Source: Amphibalanus amphitrite (taxonomy: Eukaryota > Arthropoda > Thecostraca > Balanomorpha > Balanidae). Taken from it: DNA of 64,000 nt. Below the pieces are notes generated by a model. It was not told the DNA's origin and did no database searches. It saw only the letters and a list, made by a program, of their open reading frames with translations. The stretch lies in NCBI RefSeq assembly GCF_019059575.1, contig NW_024881600.1:558001-622000 (forward strand), read 5' to 3'. Shown here piece by piece: positions 49,116-58,913 of this stretch. Position 1 is the first letter of the stretch; every line of letters begins with the position of its first letter. The position numbers and the translations under genes were made by a program.

Positions 49116-52100
49116 TGCAGAATTGGCAGAGGACCCCGTTTGGGGACGGGGACGGGTTCTGGGCAGAGGGGGGAGACGATGATTACCGCCCCACGTCTAA
49201 TCGCGGCCACACGTCACACGCAGTCACGCGCTTATCGTCTTCGTTTTCAATTACATCACTCAGCGAATGGTGTGTCTGTGTGTCTGCGCTGAGCGGGGTG
49301 TGTGTGTGTGTGTGTGTGGTGGGCCGGGCCTCGTGTCACGGGGTGTCACGCAGTGTCACGCGCCGTGAGGAGGTGCGACACGCAGTCGGCGCGACCGTTA
49401 ATCGAATACGTCGCCGGAGTCGGCCGCTGCACACAGGAGGGGACGACACGACAGGGTGACGGCCTTTGTGTCTGGAGACCTGACCTGCGGCTGACCTGAG
49501 GGGTAGCCAGGGAGGTGTGAGGTGCGAGTCTCGTCCGCGCATATAACCGTAATCAGATGTGCACATAGACCTCACCACACAACACCTATAAATGAAATCC
49601 ATGAAATGAACCTCTACTTATGACACCTATTAAATGATTTAAACAGCATCGAGGCCTTACCCACTCATTGGCTTCAAATATTTGATAATCAATATCATGT
49701 CAACTTTTGAGCTGTAGTATCACCCTTCCACGAACACTGATCGAGCATTTTTATCGCATATGCTTGGATGCATCTCAGGTCAGGACATTCAACATCAAAA
49801 GTAATACGACTCATAACTGTTCCTTCAGTCATGCAAAAAGCCGTCAGGTTTCCTTCTGTTCAATGACATAATTACGGCATGACTAATGTCCTCGTATATA
49901 TTGTTTTACGTTTTGGTGTGCAGCGCACCAGAAATAGAAATAACTTACAACCACAGTGGCATCACATAAATAATCCACCGTCACCATAATGCCTGTAAAT
50001 ATGTGTTTCACGCACATATCTCACAATGGCCTGTCATTGACATGCGCATGTGCAAAGTTATGAACACTAATTTCCACATCAACACGTACGGGAAAATTCC
50101 GTTTCAAACGTGCAGTGACGGACCCAGGGCCGGAATTATTACCGGAAACAGTCCAACAGCTGTTAATGGTGTGAGTATTGACACCCGCCTATATTTACCT
50201 GAAATGGCAGAGTGCACACCTCAATATACTTACGTCTTGTTTACGAGTGGCGAAGGTGGCCAGTTAACAGAATCGCAGCCGATGGTAATCTGATGGGACA
50301 ATGCCTTACGGGGAACTACATATAGCGGTAACCGATCCCGCTCGGGTTAATCGAACAAATAGACGGTATTGGTAATTGAGTGGGCACTGACTGCTCGAAC
50401 ACTTCTGTAAATCGAGCAGCAACTGCTGATCGATACATTGGAGGCATCAAGTCACCTACTGATGAACACGTAACTGCATTTTACGCACCCCCAATTCACC
50501 ATAAAGATGTGAATTGCCGGTTCGTTCTAGAAGTATATTAAGCTAATGCGACAAAAGACATTTAACGGTAGATAATGCAGCACCGCACAGCACGGGTGCG
50601 TTGTTCCTCGGCACGGCCGGGCAACGCAGTGAAATTTGGCGGATTATCCACGCGTCCATCTTCACTTCAGTAGTCTCTTTTATCACCAGTTCTTCGCCTC
50701 CCATTGTAATAATTCAGGCGGCGCGACCACCGATTCCCTTACTTTGCTATCATAATATTCCCGAGCGAGCTTAACAACCGTCTGTAAATGGACAACCAGT
50801 TTCTAAGGAACATAAATATACATACAAATGTATTCATTTCAAAATAAGTTAAATGCTTATGCGTGCTCTGGTGGATGTGATCACCTGGGGAACGGAATAC
50901 CCTGGGTAGCTAACAAGCCCACTTAGTTTCAGAAAGCGTCGCATTTAACGAATCCTGCTCTGTATTTCACCCTGGTACGCGCAGTGCGTCAGTTGAGGCG
51001 CGCCGATATGGCCCAGCTCCACCATCACGGGCTCCATCCATCTCTTGTTTCGAGTTCATTAGGCCGATATGACTGTGGCCGGCGGACGGAATGGCCATAT
51101 CTCGCCTATAAATATCAGCTGAGAGGCCGGCGTGACACACCGCGGCTGGCCGGCAGATGGGAGGCGGGCTGACTGGGGTGCAGGAGACTGGCCTGGTCAG
51201 ACGTGCAGCGGGGTGCAGGCGCGGGTGCCTGGTTTGGGGTGAGGACCTTGGTATTCACAGACCAGTGTGAAGGTAGAATTTAGAATGTAGACGTAGAGGT
51301 CACAGTGATCTAGTGGCGGAGGCCGATGTCTCCCAGTTGTCGGAAGGTATCTGCTCACCACTAAGGACGACGCGCTGTGGAATATCGTCCATGTGTCTCA
51401 AATACGGGCATCGCGAGCATTATGCCACACATCTACATACTTATTACCGCTGTGACTGTGGTGACGACGGCTGTGCTTCCAGTCGTCTCACTTCAGCCGC
51501 CACCACGACCGTGTGTTGGTAGTAATGTGATAACCTAACGGGGCGGCAGTCATTCTTAACCCATTTCGCCACTTATTGAGCACCGATTACGCGCTTCTTC
51601 CTAAGGACGACATCCCCTTCCATCAGCAAATCAAGGACAGCTCAATGCCCCGTTCCCGATAACCCCGAATACAGCCTTCTTCCTCATCTCCAGAGGCCTT
51701 GCTCGTCATTCTTTAACCCGTTCCGCACTCACCTCTGTGGAGTGTCAGTCCTCATCTTCAGCCCGGCGAGCGGCGGCGGCAGCCGCTCTCAGTTTGATCC
51801 TGTTCCGGTAATCTACCGTGTCCATACGGCGGCGACAGTAAGCCGATTGTGGCCGCGTTTTTCGGCGGCCGCTCGCGTCAGCACCGAGTGGCGGCTCCTC
51901 TGTTCGTTCCGCTCGCGCGCCGCTGCTGACAGCTGCAGACAGTGGCGCACGATGAGCATACTGAACAGACGAGCTGACAGCAGGACCGACAGACACGGTC
52001 TGACATTAATGTGATGGCGCCATTACATGGGTGAGGGCCGCGCCGCTGAACAGTGGAAAGCGAGAGCTGTGTGTGATGAGCTGAGTGGCAAAACAAGCAG

Positions 52101-53440
52101 TGGTTTGAGCATGCTGAACTCTGAAGTGCAACACCAAATAAAAATGCACAATCGGATGGGAGTAATTAACCACACCACTGTCATACGAGGCAGGGAAGTG
52201 TTATCACAGTTGCAGCAGGCACCATCATCACGTAGAGGAGCAGGACTTGTAATTTTGTGTCCACGAAAGATAATGACTAGTTTGCTTGCTATTTATTCCG
52301 ACTTCAATTTCGAGCTATGAACAGTTGAACACCCGGTGCATGGTCATTAACATCAGCTTTACAATGTCCATTTATAGCGTTCATAATTGTACTAGCCCAT
52401 CAACATTTCATGAAGTGAAAATGCGTTTGATGCTCGTTTGAAAGACAATGTGAGGACGCGAGGCCGCGTTTGAAGCGAACCTAGTGATTAGCAGGCTAAC
52501 CAAGAACAAATTCGCTAATGTTAATTTCACTGAATGAAATTAACATTAAGATGCCGGCAGATTTGTGTCTCATCTCTAGGTATCATTTACGTCGGTCAAC
52601 AGTCGTTGATACCACAACAGCCGTTGTGTCTCCCATCAGCCGCTCCATCAGACTAACTGTCCCGTCCCGACATGCTGCGTCATGCCATTTTACATTATTC
52701 CGACTTCTGGCCCGCCGCTCGACACACAAACTGAATTATCACTCCACAGCGTGGCGGGCCGATCACAAATGCATGACCCACAGATAATGGCGCCTGTAAA
52801 CATTAAAGACATCCCATTACTGCGTGTCATGACAGGAGGCGGCGCTGGCCGCTGAGCCGAGCGGCGGCGTCCGTCCGTCCGCCGGCCGGCGACAGGCGCG
52901 GCACAATGCAATGTCTCGGTCGGCAGCGGGCCGGGGGCGGCAGCCGTGCCCCGCCGCCGGGCGCGCGGCTGTTTGTGCATGCGACTCACTGCCGCCGTCC
53001 GACAAACTGGACCTCCGGCGGCCAGCCCACAATGGGTGGACGGGGCACGTGCGCCGGCCGCCGCTGCCAGCTCGGACAGCCTGAATGGCCTGCGGCGGGG
53101 CTGGTGGCTGGACGGTAGTCGGGCTGAATGGGGCCCTCAGGCGGGCCCTCGACTCACAGAAGGACAGAGGTGAGGTCAGCGGCGGCTGAAAGGATCGTCT
53201 CAGTGGGACTGGAACGCGCGGGTGGTGACGGGCACTACGCTATGGACGGAACCGGTGCAGTGTCACCCTTCAAGTGTTATGTGGCGACAAGACAGTGTGT
53301 GCCGTGAGTCGACAGAAAATTGTTTGTCGACCGCCGCACGGAGGGCCGAATTTACATGCCCCGCCATCCGAAATCGATCCACGATCAGCGGGAAGCGGCG
53401 GTAAAATGAATTTGACTTTGTAATACATGCGTGATTAATT
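49114..53440. other. Non-coding DNA upstream of FoxB
   Basis: A GT run lies at 49297-49318 and GTGTCACG repeats near 49.33-49.36 kb. A long AT-rich stretch (49.55-50.9 kb) follows, then mixed sequence. A 14-bp perfect hairpin lies at 52516-52548. 52.8-53.2 kb is very GC-rich. No coding exon recognised. Part of this is the likely cis-regulatory territory of FoxB. Confidence 0.5.
52516..52548. repeat. 14-bp perfect inverted repeat (hairpin)
   Basis: TAATGTTAATTTCA and its exact complement are separated by a 5-base loop (CTGAA). It is AT-rich and lies next to AATTAACATTA homeobox-like TAAT sequence. It is too short for a microRNA precursor. No terminator role applies in a eukaryote. Confidence 0.7.
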
Positions 53441-54052
53441 TGTTTGGTTTCAGGTGGAGCGATAAATTCGCCGCGGCCGCTCACCCGCTGCAAGCTGTCT
53501 CCTAAATTTCCGTTTTCATTTAGATGGCCGCGCTGGCGGCGGGGGTCGGCGGGCAACTGCAGGCGAGTCACGAACCCTGCTTCCTCCGCGGCGGCGGGAT
53601 GGCCGCGCCGGGCCGTGTTTAATCATGTGCCGCACCGGGCGCCGGTGCCGCGGCCGGCCGGACGCAGTGCGCCTCACCCCTCTCCCTCTACCATGCTGTC
53701 TCCCACGGGCGCCGCCGCGCCGCGCGACCACCGCCCCCGGCGCCGCCTTTCTGGCACCTCGCCGACCAATGAGCGGCCGCGCGGCGGCCAGGCTCCGCCC
53801 CCGGCCGGCCGCTGGTGGCGGCGGCGCCTCCGATCGGCAGAGTCGGGCCGCCGCTGCCGCCGAGTGACGCACGACGCCGCGCTGTCTGCCGTCATCGCCA
53901 GTCGTCAGCAGTGCCGCACGTCATCAGCTCGCCCGTCATCGTCAGTGATCAGCCGTCGCCAGCTGTCACCAACTCCAGCCGCCACCAGTTGGTCTGCGAA
54001 GACTCAGTGACGCCGCTGTGCTCCAGCCTCGCCCAGCACCGCCGCCGCCGCC
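53441..54052 (+). promoter_or_regulatory. FoxB upstream region / putative 5' UTR
   Basis: GC- and CpG-rich sequence leads to the start codon. It includes a CCAAT box in 'gaccaatgagc' (about 53763-53773) and no TATA box close by. 'tttgtttggtttcag' ending near 53452 looks like a 3' splice site, so a 5' UTR exon beginning there is possible. The start codon context GCCGCCATGC is strong. Confidence 0.4.
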
Positions 54053-54868
54053 ATGCCGCGCCCGACCCGTGAGTCATACGGCGACCAGAAGCCGCCCTAC
54101 TCGTACATCTCGCTAACGGCCATGGCCATCGCCAACAGTCCCGAGCGCATGCTGCCGCTGTCCAGCATCTACCAGTTCATCATGGACCACTTCCCGTACT
54201 ACCGTCAGAACGCCACCAAGTGGCAGAACTCGCTGCGCCATAACCTCAGCTACAACGACTGCTTCGTCAAGGTGCCGCGCCGGCCCGACCAGCCGGGTAA
54301 GGGCGCCTTCTGGACGCTCCACCCCAAGGCGCAGACCATGTTCGAGAACGGCTCGCTGCTGCGCAGGAGGAAACGCTTCAAGCTGACCGAGGATGAGAAG
54401 GAGGTGGTGCGCGCCGTGCTGGCGGCCCAGTCGGCGCCGTGCCGCCCGGTGCCGTACGGCCGGCCGCTGCCGCCGCCCGCCGCCCCCGCCACTGCCGCCG
54501 CCGCCGCCGCGCCGTTCCCGGCGTACCCGCCGTGCGCCCCGGCCGGCCGTGCACGCCAGTCGTTCAGTGTGGAGAGCCTGGCGCAGTCGGACGCCCGGCC
54601 GGAGCCGGTGCGACCGGAGCCGCTGCACCACGGCTACCTGAGCCGGCCGCAGCCGAGCCTGGCGCCGCTGGCCCCGATGCCCGCCTACGGGGTGCCGTGG
54701 GGGCCGTACTCGGCCGCCGCCGCCGCCGCCGCCTGCTACCCGGCGCCGCTGCGGCTGGCCGGTCTGAGCGCCGTGCTCGGCTACGCCCAGCACGGCCACC
54801 TGTCCCCGGGCGGCAGCTCGTCCCACTCCGAGTGCGAGTCGGCCTCGGACAGCGACCGGAGCTGCTAG
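54053..54868 (+). CDS. FoxB: Forkhead-box transcription factor, FoxB class
   Basis: 271 codons, no intron. It starts with the FoxB signature [20 protein letters not shown]. The forkhead domain spans residues about 12-108, with recognition helix [13 protein letters not shown] (59-71, including base-contacting Asn59 and His63), wing motif [13 protein letters not shown], and basic end [10 protein letters not shown] that contacts DNA and acts in nuclear import. This matches Drosophila fd4/fd5 (fd96Ca/fd96Cb) and vertebrate FOXB1/2 in layout. The low-complexity C-terminus has Ala runs (148-152 and about 222-229), Pro-rich stretches and FSVESLA (170-176), which resembles an eh1 Groucho-binding motif. 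The end is Ser/Glu/Asp-rich. In other animals FoxB acts in neuroectoderm and nerve cord patterning. It is a single-exon gene, as is usual for the class, with a strong start-codon context. Class assignment is firm; target genes are not deducible. Confidence 0.95.
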   Translation: MPRPTRESYGDQKPPYSYISLTAMAIANSPERMLPLSSIYQFIMDHFPYYRQNATKWQNSLRHNLSYNDCFVKVPRRPDQPGKGAFWTLHPKAQTMFENGSLLRRRKRFKLTEDEKEVVRAVLAAQSAPCRPVPYGRPLPPPAAPATAAAAAAPFPAYPPCAPAGRARQSFSVESLAQSDARPEPVRPEPLHHGYLSRPQPSLAPLAPMPAYGVPWGPYSAAAAAAACYPAPLRLAGLSAVLGYAQHGHLSPGGSSSHSECESASDSDRSC

Positions 54869-56789
54869 GAGGCGCCAGTCAGTCCCGCACCCGCAGCTTC
54901 ACAGATCAACCCCCTTATGGCCGGTTCAGAGAGGTCCCCGCACCCCCCGCAGGCCCGCCCGGCTCAGCGCAGCGGCCGTGGCCTTAATCGTTCCTATGCT
55001 TTATCGATGTTTATGTATTTTATTGGTTTGCTGTTGTTGTTGTCTGTGTACCTGATGTCACGGCGAATGAGTGTCGATGTCAAATGACGTATATGCATCG
55101 GTGGTGCTATGTCAATGTCACCGCAGCTGTAAAGAGAGGCATAAATATACTTCTCCATGATGAATAGCGCTGTCTGAGCTGGCAGAGAGATGGAGGAGCG
55201 ACAGGGCCGACACAAGTGCCACTCAGCGGCGCCACCGGGCGGCGAAAAATTGAGACATTCTATTGAGTTGATGGGCGCGGGCCGCGAGCGGGTGCGGTGG
55301 GTGTATTAGAGGGTGGAGGCGCCGGATCTGTCGCCTGGGGGTCTGACTGCGGCTCGGTCACCGGACGAGCGCGCCGCGACGGCCTGTAATCTCCCGGCCC
55401 GGCCGGCCGGCCGGTCATTAGGCGGGATTATGCAGAGCCCAGCTGGGAGCTGAGGCGCCATTGCCGGACGGGGCTGGACGCCACTGCACCGGTCGGCCGG
55501 CGGAGGTGGCGACAGCGGCGGCACACGCGCGACGCGCGAAACTCGGTGGCACGATGAGAGCCGGTTTCACAGTCACGGCTCAGGTCCACCGTGTGCCCGA
55601 ACTGATGATAGCTTGATAGGCTTGTCAAATTGATTCTTTGTTCTTCAGCCGTGAATGTTTTACCCCGTCATGGTAGGACGTTCAACACAAACGTTTGAAA
55701 GAGAAATTCTCACACCTTAAATCAAATGGTTTATAAAAGCGGTGGGGAAAATTTCACCGATTTACGGTTAGTGAAAAGCTCATCATAACGTACACAACGA
55801 TTCCTTATGTGATATCCATTTTATAGCATTTTGGCACGAAGAAATGAAATTGTTTGTCACTACTAACCCAATAGTAATGAATAGAGGAATGGGAACAGGG
55901 GAATCGGTCTTGCTATTGTTATTGGATCGTTCCTGTCTTAGTTTGAAAACAGCAAGCGTCCATCGTCGACGACTGCTACACAAAACTTTCGCAGTGAGAT
56001 GGCTAAAACAGTTACCATTTTTATAATGTGCAGTTATAAAGGTGCTATTCCATAGCACAATAATGCTGTCTTGATAGACGGTAAATAGGAGTTTGCTGAG
56101 AGAACTTTGCCGGGTTTTAAAATTTACTACGTCAGCAAAATAGGTCAGTTTGATGGCCACGATTTAAAGGCAAACAGTCAGAAATAGGTGCGGAAAGTAA
56201 GCTGATGAAGACAAGTAGCTGGCGCAAAGAACAAACATTTGCTGAATACATGAACTTGAGACGCAATAAAGAACTGAAATTCTGAGAGGATTGTTTATCA
56301 TTTGCACGTAAAGACATTTGAAATAGCATTAGTAAGTCATGTCGTCCTGTACCCGGACATAATGGAACAAGTAAGGATTTAGTAATTATCTACAATAATC
56401 ATAATATAAATGATTGATATAGCAATCATGATCAATGAATCGAGTGATAAAGTGGAAACGGAAAGCTGTAGAAGGTCACAAAATTAAAGAGCCCCTACCT
56501 TTTAAATCACGTCAATGTGCATTTAATCATGTTTTAATTTGTCATTCAAAATATAGTATTTCCTTGTGTACAGCCTCCTCTCAATTTTGACATTAGGGTC
56601 AAAATGGGTCCACTGATAAAGTTACTATATTCATCAGCTAAAATTGCAACACTCTGAAACTCATTTGTATTTAAATTAATAGAACACCAGCCAGAACACC
56701 ACCAGCCTGCATTTCATCAAGCTGTGGTAGTAGGCACTTGCTTCAAGTACGCCCTGTTATAACGTGGGAATGGAAAAAATACCGGTCTA
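54869..56789. other. FoxB 3' flank and non-coding DNA
   Basis: This begins as putative 3' UTR. The first canonical AATAAA I see is at 56265-56270, followed by a T/G-rich stretch, implying a 3' UTR up to about 1.4 kb if used. A GGCCGGCC run lies near 55.40 kb. From 55.65 kb the sequence is AT-rich with nothing recognisable. Confidence 0.45.
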
Positions 56790-57400
56790 TCTTAGGTTAG
56801 TAGATTATCCAGAATTGGAGGATCAAAAGCATGCGATAACATGCTTTTGCATCCGGAAATTCCCATTGGTGGGTCGCTGAAAAAAAAGTTCGGCTGAACC
56901 TGTTTGTCAGTGAGTGAGTATGTGAGTATGTGAGTGAGTTTGTCCAAGCTTTTTTGGACCTGGAGTCAAAATGGGTGGACCGATCGGGACGAAAGTGGGA
57001 CCGTTTGATTCGTCTCCGGCGAGGTAAACTTTTGGTGCTGGCCTCGGTTCGCTCGGTGCTTTGTGGCACATGCTATTCCGCTTCAAAGTTTCGGTGACAC
57101 GAAATTTTTTTGTCAAGGCTACAGGTCAACCCGAGGTCACGGGCAAAGCCATACTGGCGGGACACATCGGTAACACCTTGAACCAGTTTCCAGGGGGGTC
57201 ACCGTCTGCGAGGGGTGCAGGCTGCACGTGCTGGGGTCGGAAAACCGTTTTGACGTGAGGTCCTCTGGCTCAAAGAAATTTTAAGCTATCAACTTTAAAA
57301 TCGGTTCAATGGTAAGGCCTCCAAAATAATGCACATTTCATTGGGCTATGGATCCTCCAATTCTGGCCCAAGGCAACGCACGAGCGCTGCCGGCATCTAG
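56790..57400 (+). mobile_element. Helitron/Helentron-like non-autonomous element
   Basis: The right end has the Helitron layout: a GC hairpin GGCAACGC-ACGA-GCGCTGCC (57372-57391, 7 of 8 pairs), five bases, then CTAG at 57397-57400 followed by T. A 16-bp subterminal inverted repeat, CCAGAATTGGAGGATC at 56809-56824 with its complement at 57351-57366, is a feature of Helentron-type elements. A second hairpin, AAAAGCATG...CATGCTTTT, lies at 56825-56848. The left end is provisionally the TC at 56790-56791 preceded by A. No Rep/helicase protein is present. The left boundary is uncertain. Confidence 0.7.
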
Positions 57401-57611
57401 TAAAAAAGGTCAAAAAATGAGTCACTTTCAAAGGTAGATATGTGTAACAGTCGAAATTCAAAATTGTTGTCTAGTCTTACTTCACTTTAAGTTGAAGCCC
57501 AAGTAATGGCCGTATGACTTATGTGTTTCTAAAGTGACAGAACTAGCACAGAGAAATCCATAACCAAGCGCAAAATCCAATGCCTTTACAAGACAAGCTA
57601 AATACTAAGAG

Positions 57612-57614
<3 letters not shown>
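57401..57614. other. Short AT-rich unique spacer
   Basis: No feature recognised between the Helitron-like end and the AT microsatellite. Confidence 0.5.

Positions 57615-57684
<70 letters not shown>
57615..57684. repeat. AT dinucleotide microsatellite
   Basis: About 70 bp of pure AT. BEL/Pao element B is inserted at its right edge. The left flank of the element is ATATG; the matching right copy would lie beyond the window. Confidence 0.95.
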
Positions 57685-57685
<1 letters not shown>

Positions 57686-57688
<3 letters not shown>

Positions 57689-58448
57689 CGCCACGTGTCC
57701 TCTGGTATTTCACACGCCAACTACACTTATTTAGCCGGATGATAGACAAGGACTGTAGGAGAGCGATGGGTAGATCAGGATGGTGAGGAAGACGCCAGCC
57801 GCTGCCCGATTCCAGCCTCTCGATGGCGAGACCACTGTAATCGGACAGATCAACCGATACTCCGGCGCCTCGATGGCAAGGTTAGCCGGAGCCGACTGGT
57901 CGCACCCCTGTCTGAGCGGAGACCCCGCACCCGAGCCTCGATGGCAAGACCCGGGGAACGAGTTTAAGCTCAGTGACTCGATGGCGAGACACTGTGGCCG
58001 CCTCCCTCACACACCCCGGAAGAGGCCGTGTTATGAGTCCCGGATGAAAGGAAATGATCGGCTACTCGCCCGCTATGAAGACTCGCTGCTGTTCACTGTC
58101 CCGTCCCCTTTTCCACTGGTCCAGCTCCTCTCCACACCAGTTAAGATATTTTCACTTGCTGTATTGTGCACCACCACCACCACACCACAGCCAGAGCACC
58201 ACTTCCACCCACACAGCGAGCACTTCCCCGCCGAGCATCCAGAACGAACTCCCCTCGAGCCCCGTGCGCCGACCCGAGGTCACCTCGCCGGCGCCCCGAG
58301 GGCAGGAGCCCACACAACCAATCACAGGGCCGCTTACAATGAGCCAGCTCAGTGCCGGCATAGCCCCGAGCGCCACGTGGTCGGCCGGCCGCCGCATGGC
58401 CCGCTCGGTGGTCCCGGGCGGCCCGGCCTGCAGCCGCCGGTGCTAACA
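57686..58448 (-). repeat. LTR of element B (3' LTR in element orientation)
   Basis: TG...CA ended, followed at once by a pyrimidine run that is the polypurine tract on the element strand. It holds four copies of CTCGATGGC[G/A]AG, at 57819, 57869, 57937 and 57977. Confidence 0.9.
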
Positions 58449-58458
58449 TCCCCCCGCA
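58449..58458 (-). other. Polypurine tract of element B
   Basis: The minus strand reads TGCGGGGGGA up to the LTR boundary, in the same position as in element A. Confidence 0.7.
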
Positions 58459-58913
58459 CCGTGTTGCACTGCAGGGCAACACTCACGAAAGGTAACCGGC
58501 GTGCTGCCGTACTACATCGCGTCGCTAACACATATAAACCATTTCACATTCCAACAAAAGCGATGCTATTTCTTCAAACACCAGCAAAATACAACATGAC
58601 ACAGAAAAAATAAAAACACTTCCACTTCGTTAAGCAAAGATTAATGATGGGGATCAGTGGTATATCCCCACCGACGCACCAAGGCGACTGGCGACGTCGT
58701 CGCTGCTAGACGAATCGCTGCCGCCCAAGCAGAAACCGCCACATCCGAGGAAGCTACCGCCCGAGCTGATGTAGCCGAGGAGGTTACCGCCGGCGCCACC
58801 CGTGCTGAGGCGGCTGAGGAGGCCACCGCCGCCTGCGCCGAGGCCGCTGCAGCGCTCGCGGAGGCTAATGCCTCCCACGTTGGAGATGGAGAGACGCTGG
58901 AGAGCCTCCAGAC
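58459..58913 (-). other. 3' non-coding interior of element B
   Basis: This lies between the polypurine tract and the pol stop codon. It contains a GC-rich stretch (58.66-58.88 kb) that is open on both strands (Ala/Glu-rich on plus, Gly/Ser-rich on minus). No integrase sequence was found here. Confidence 0.6.

Noticed and set aside
54113-54826. 237-codon minus-strand frame opposite FoxB
   Set aside because: It is the antisense of a GC-rich coding sequence and has no domain of its own.
58054-58613. Plus-strand frames in LTR B as host proteins
   Set aside because: They lie inside the LTR, opposite to the element's transcription, and are duplicated in the other LTR.
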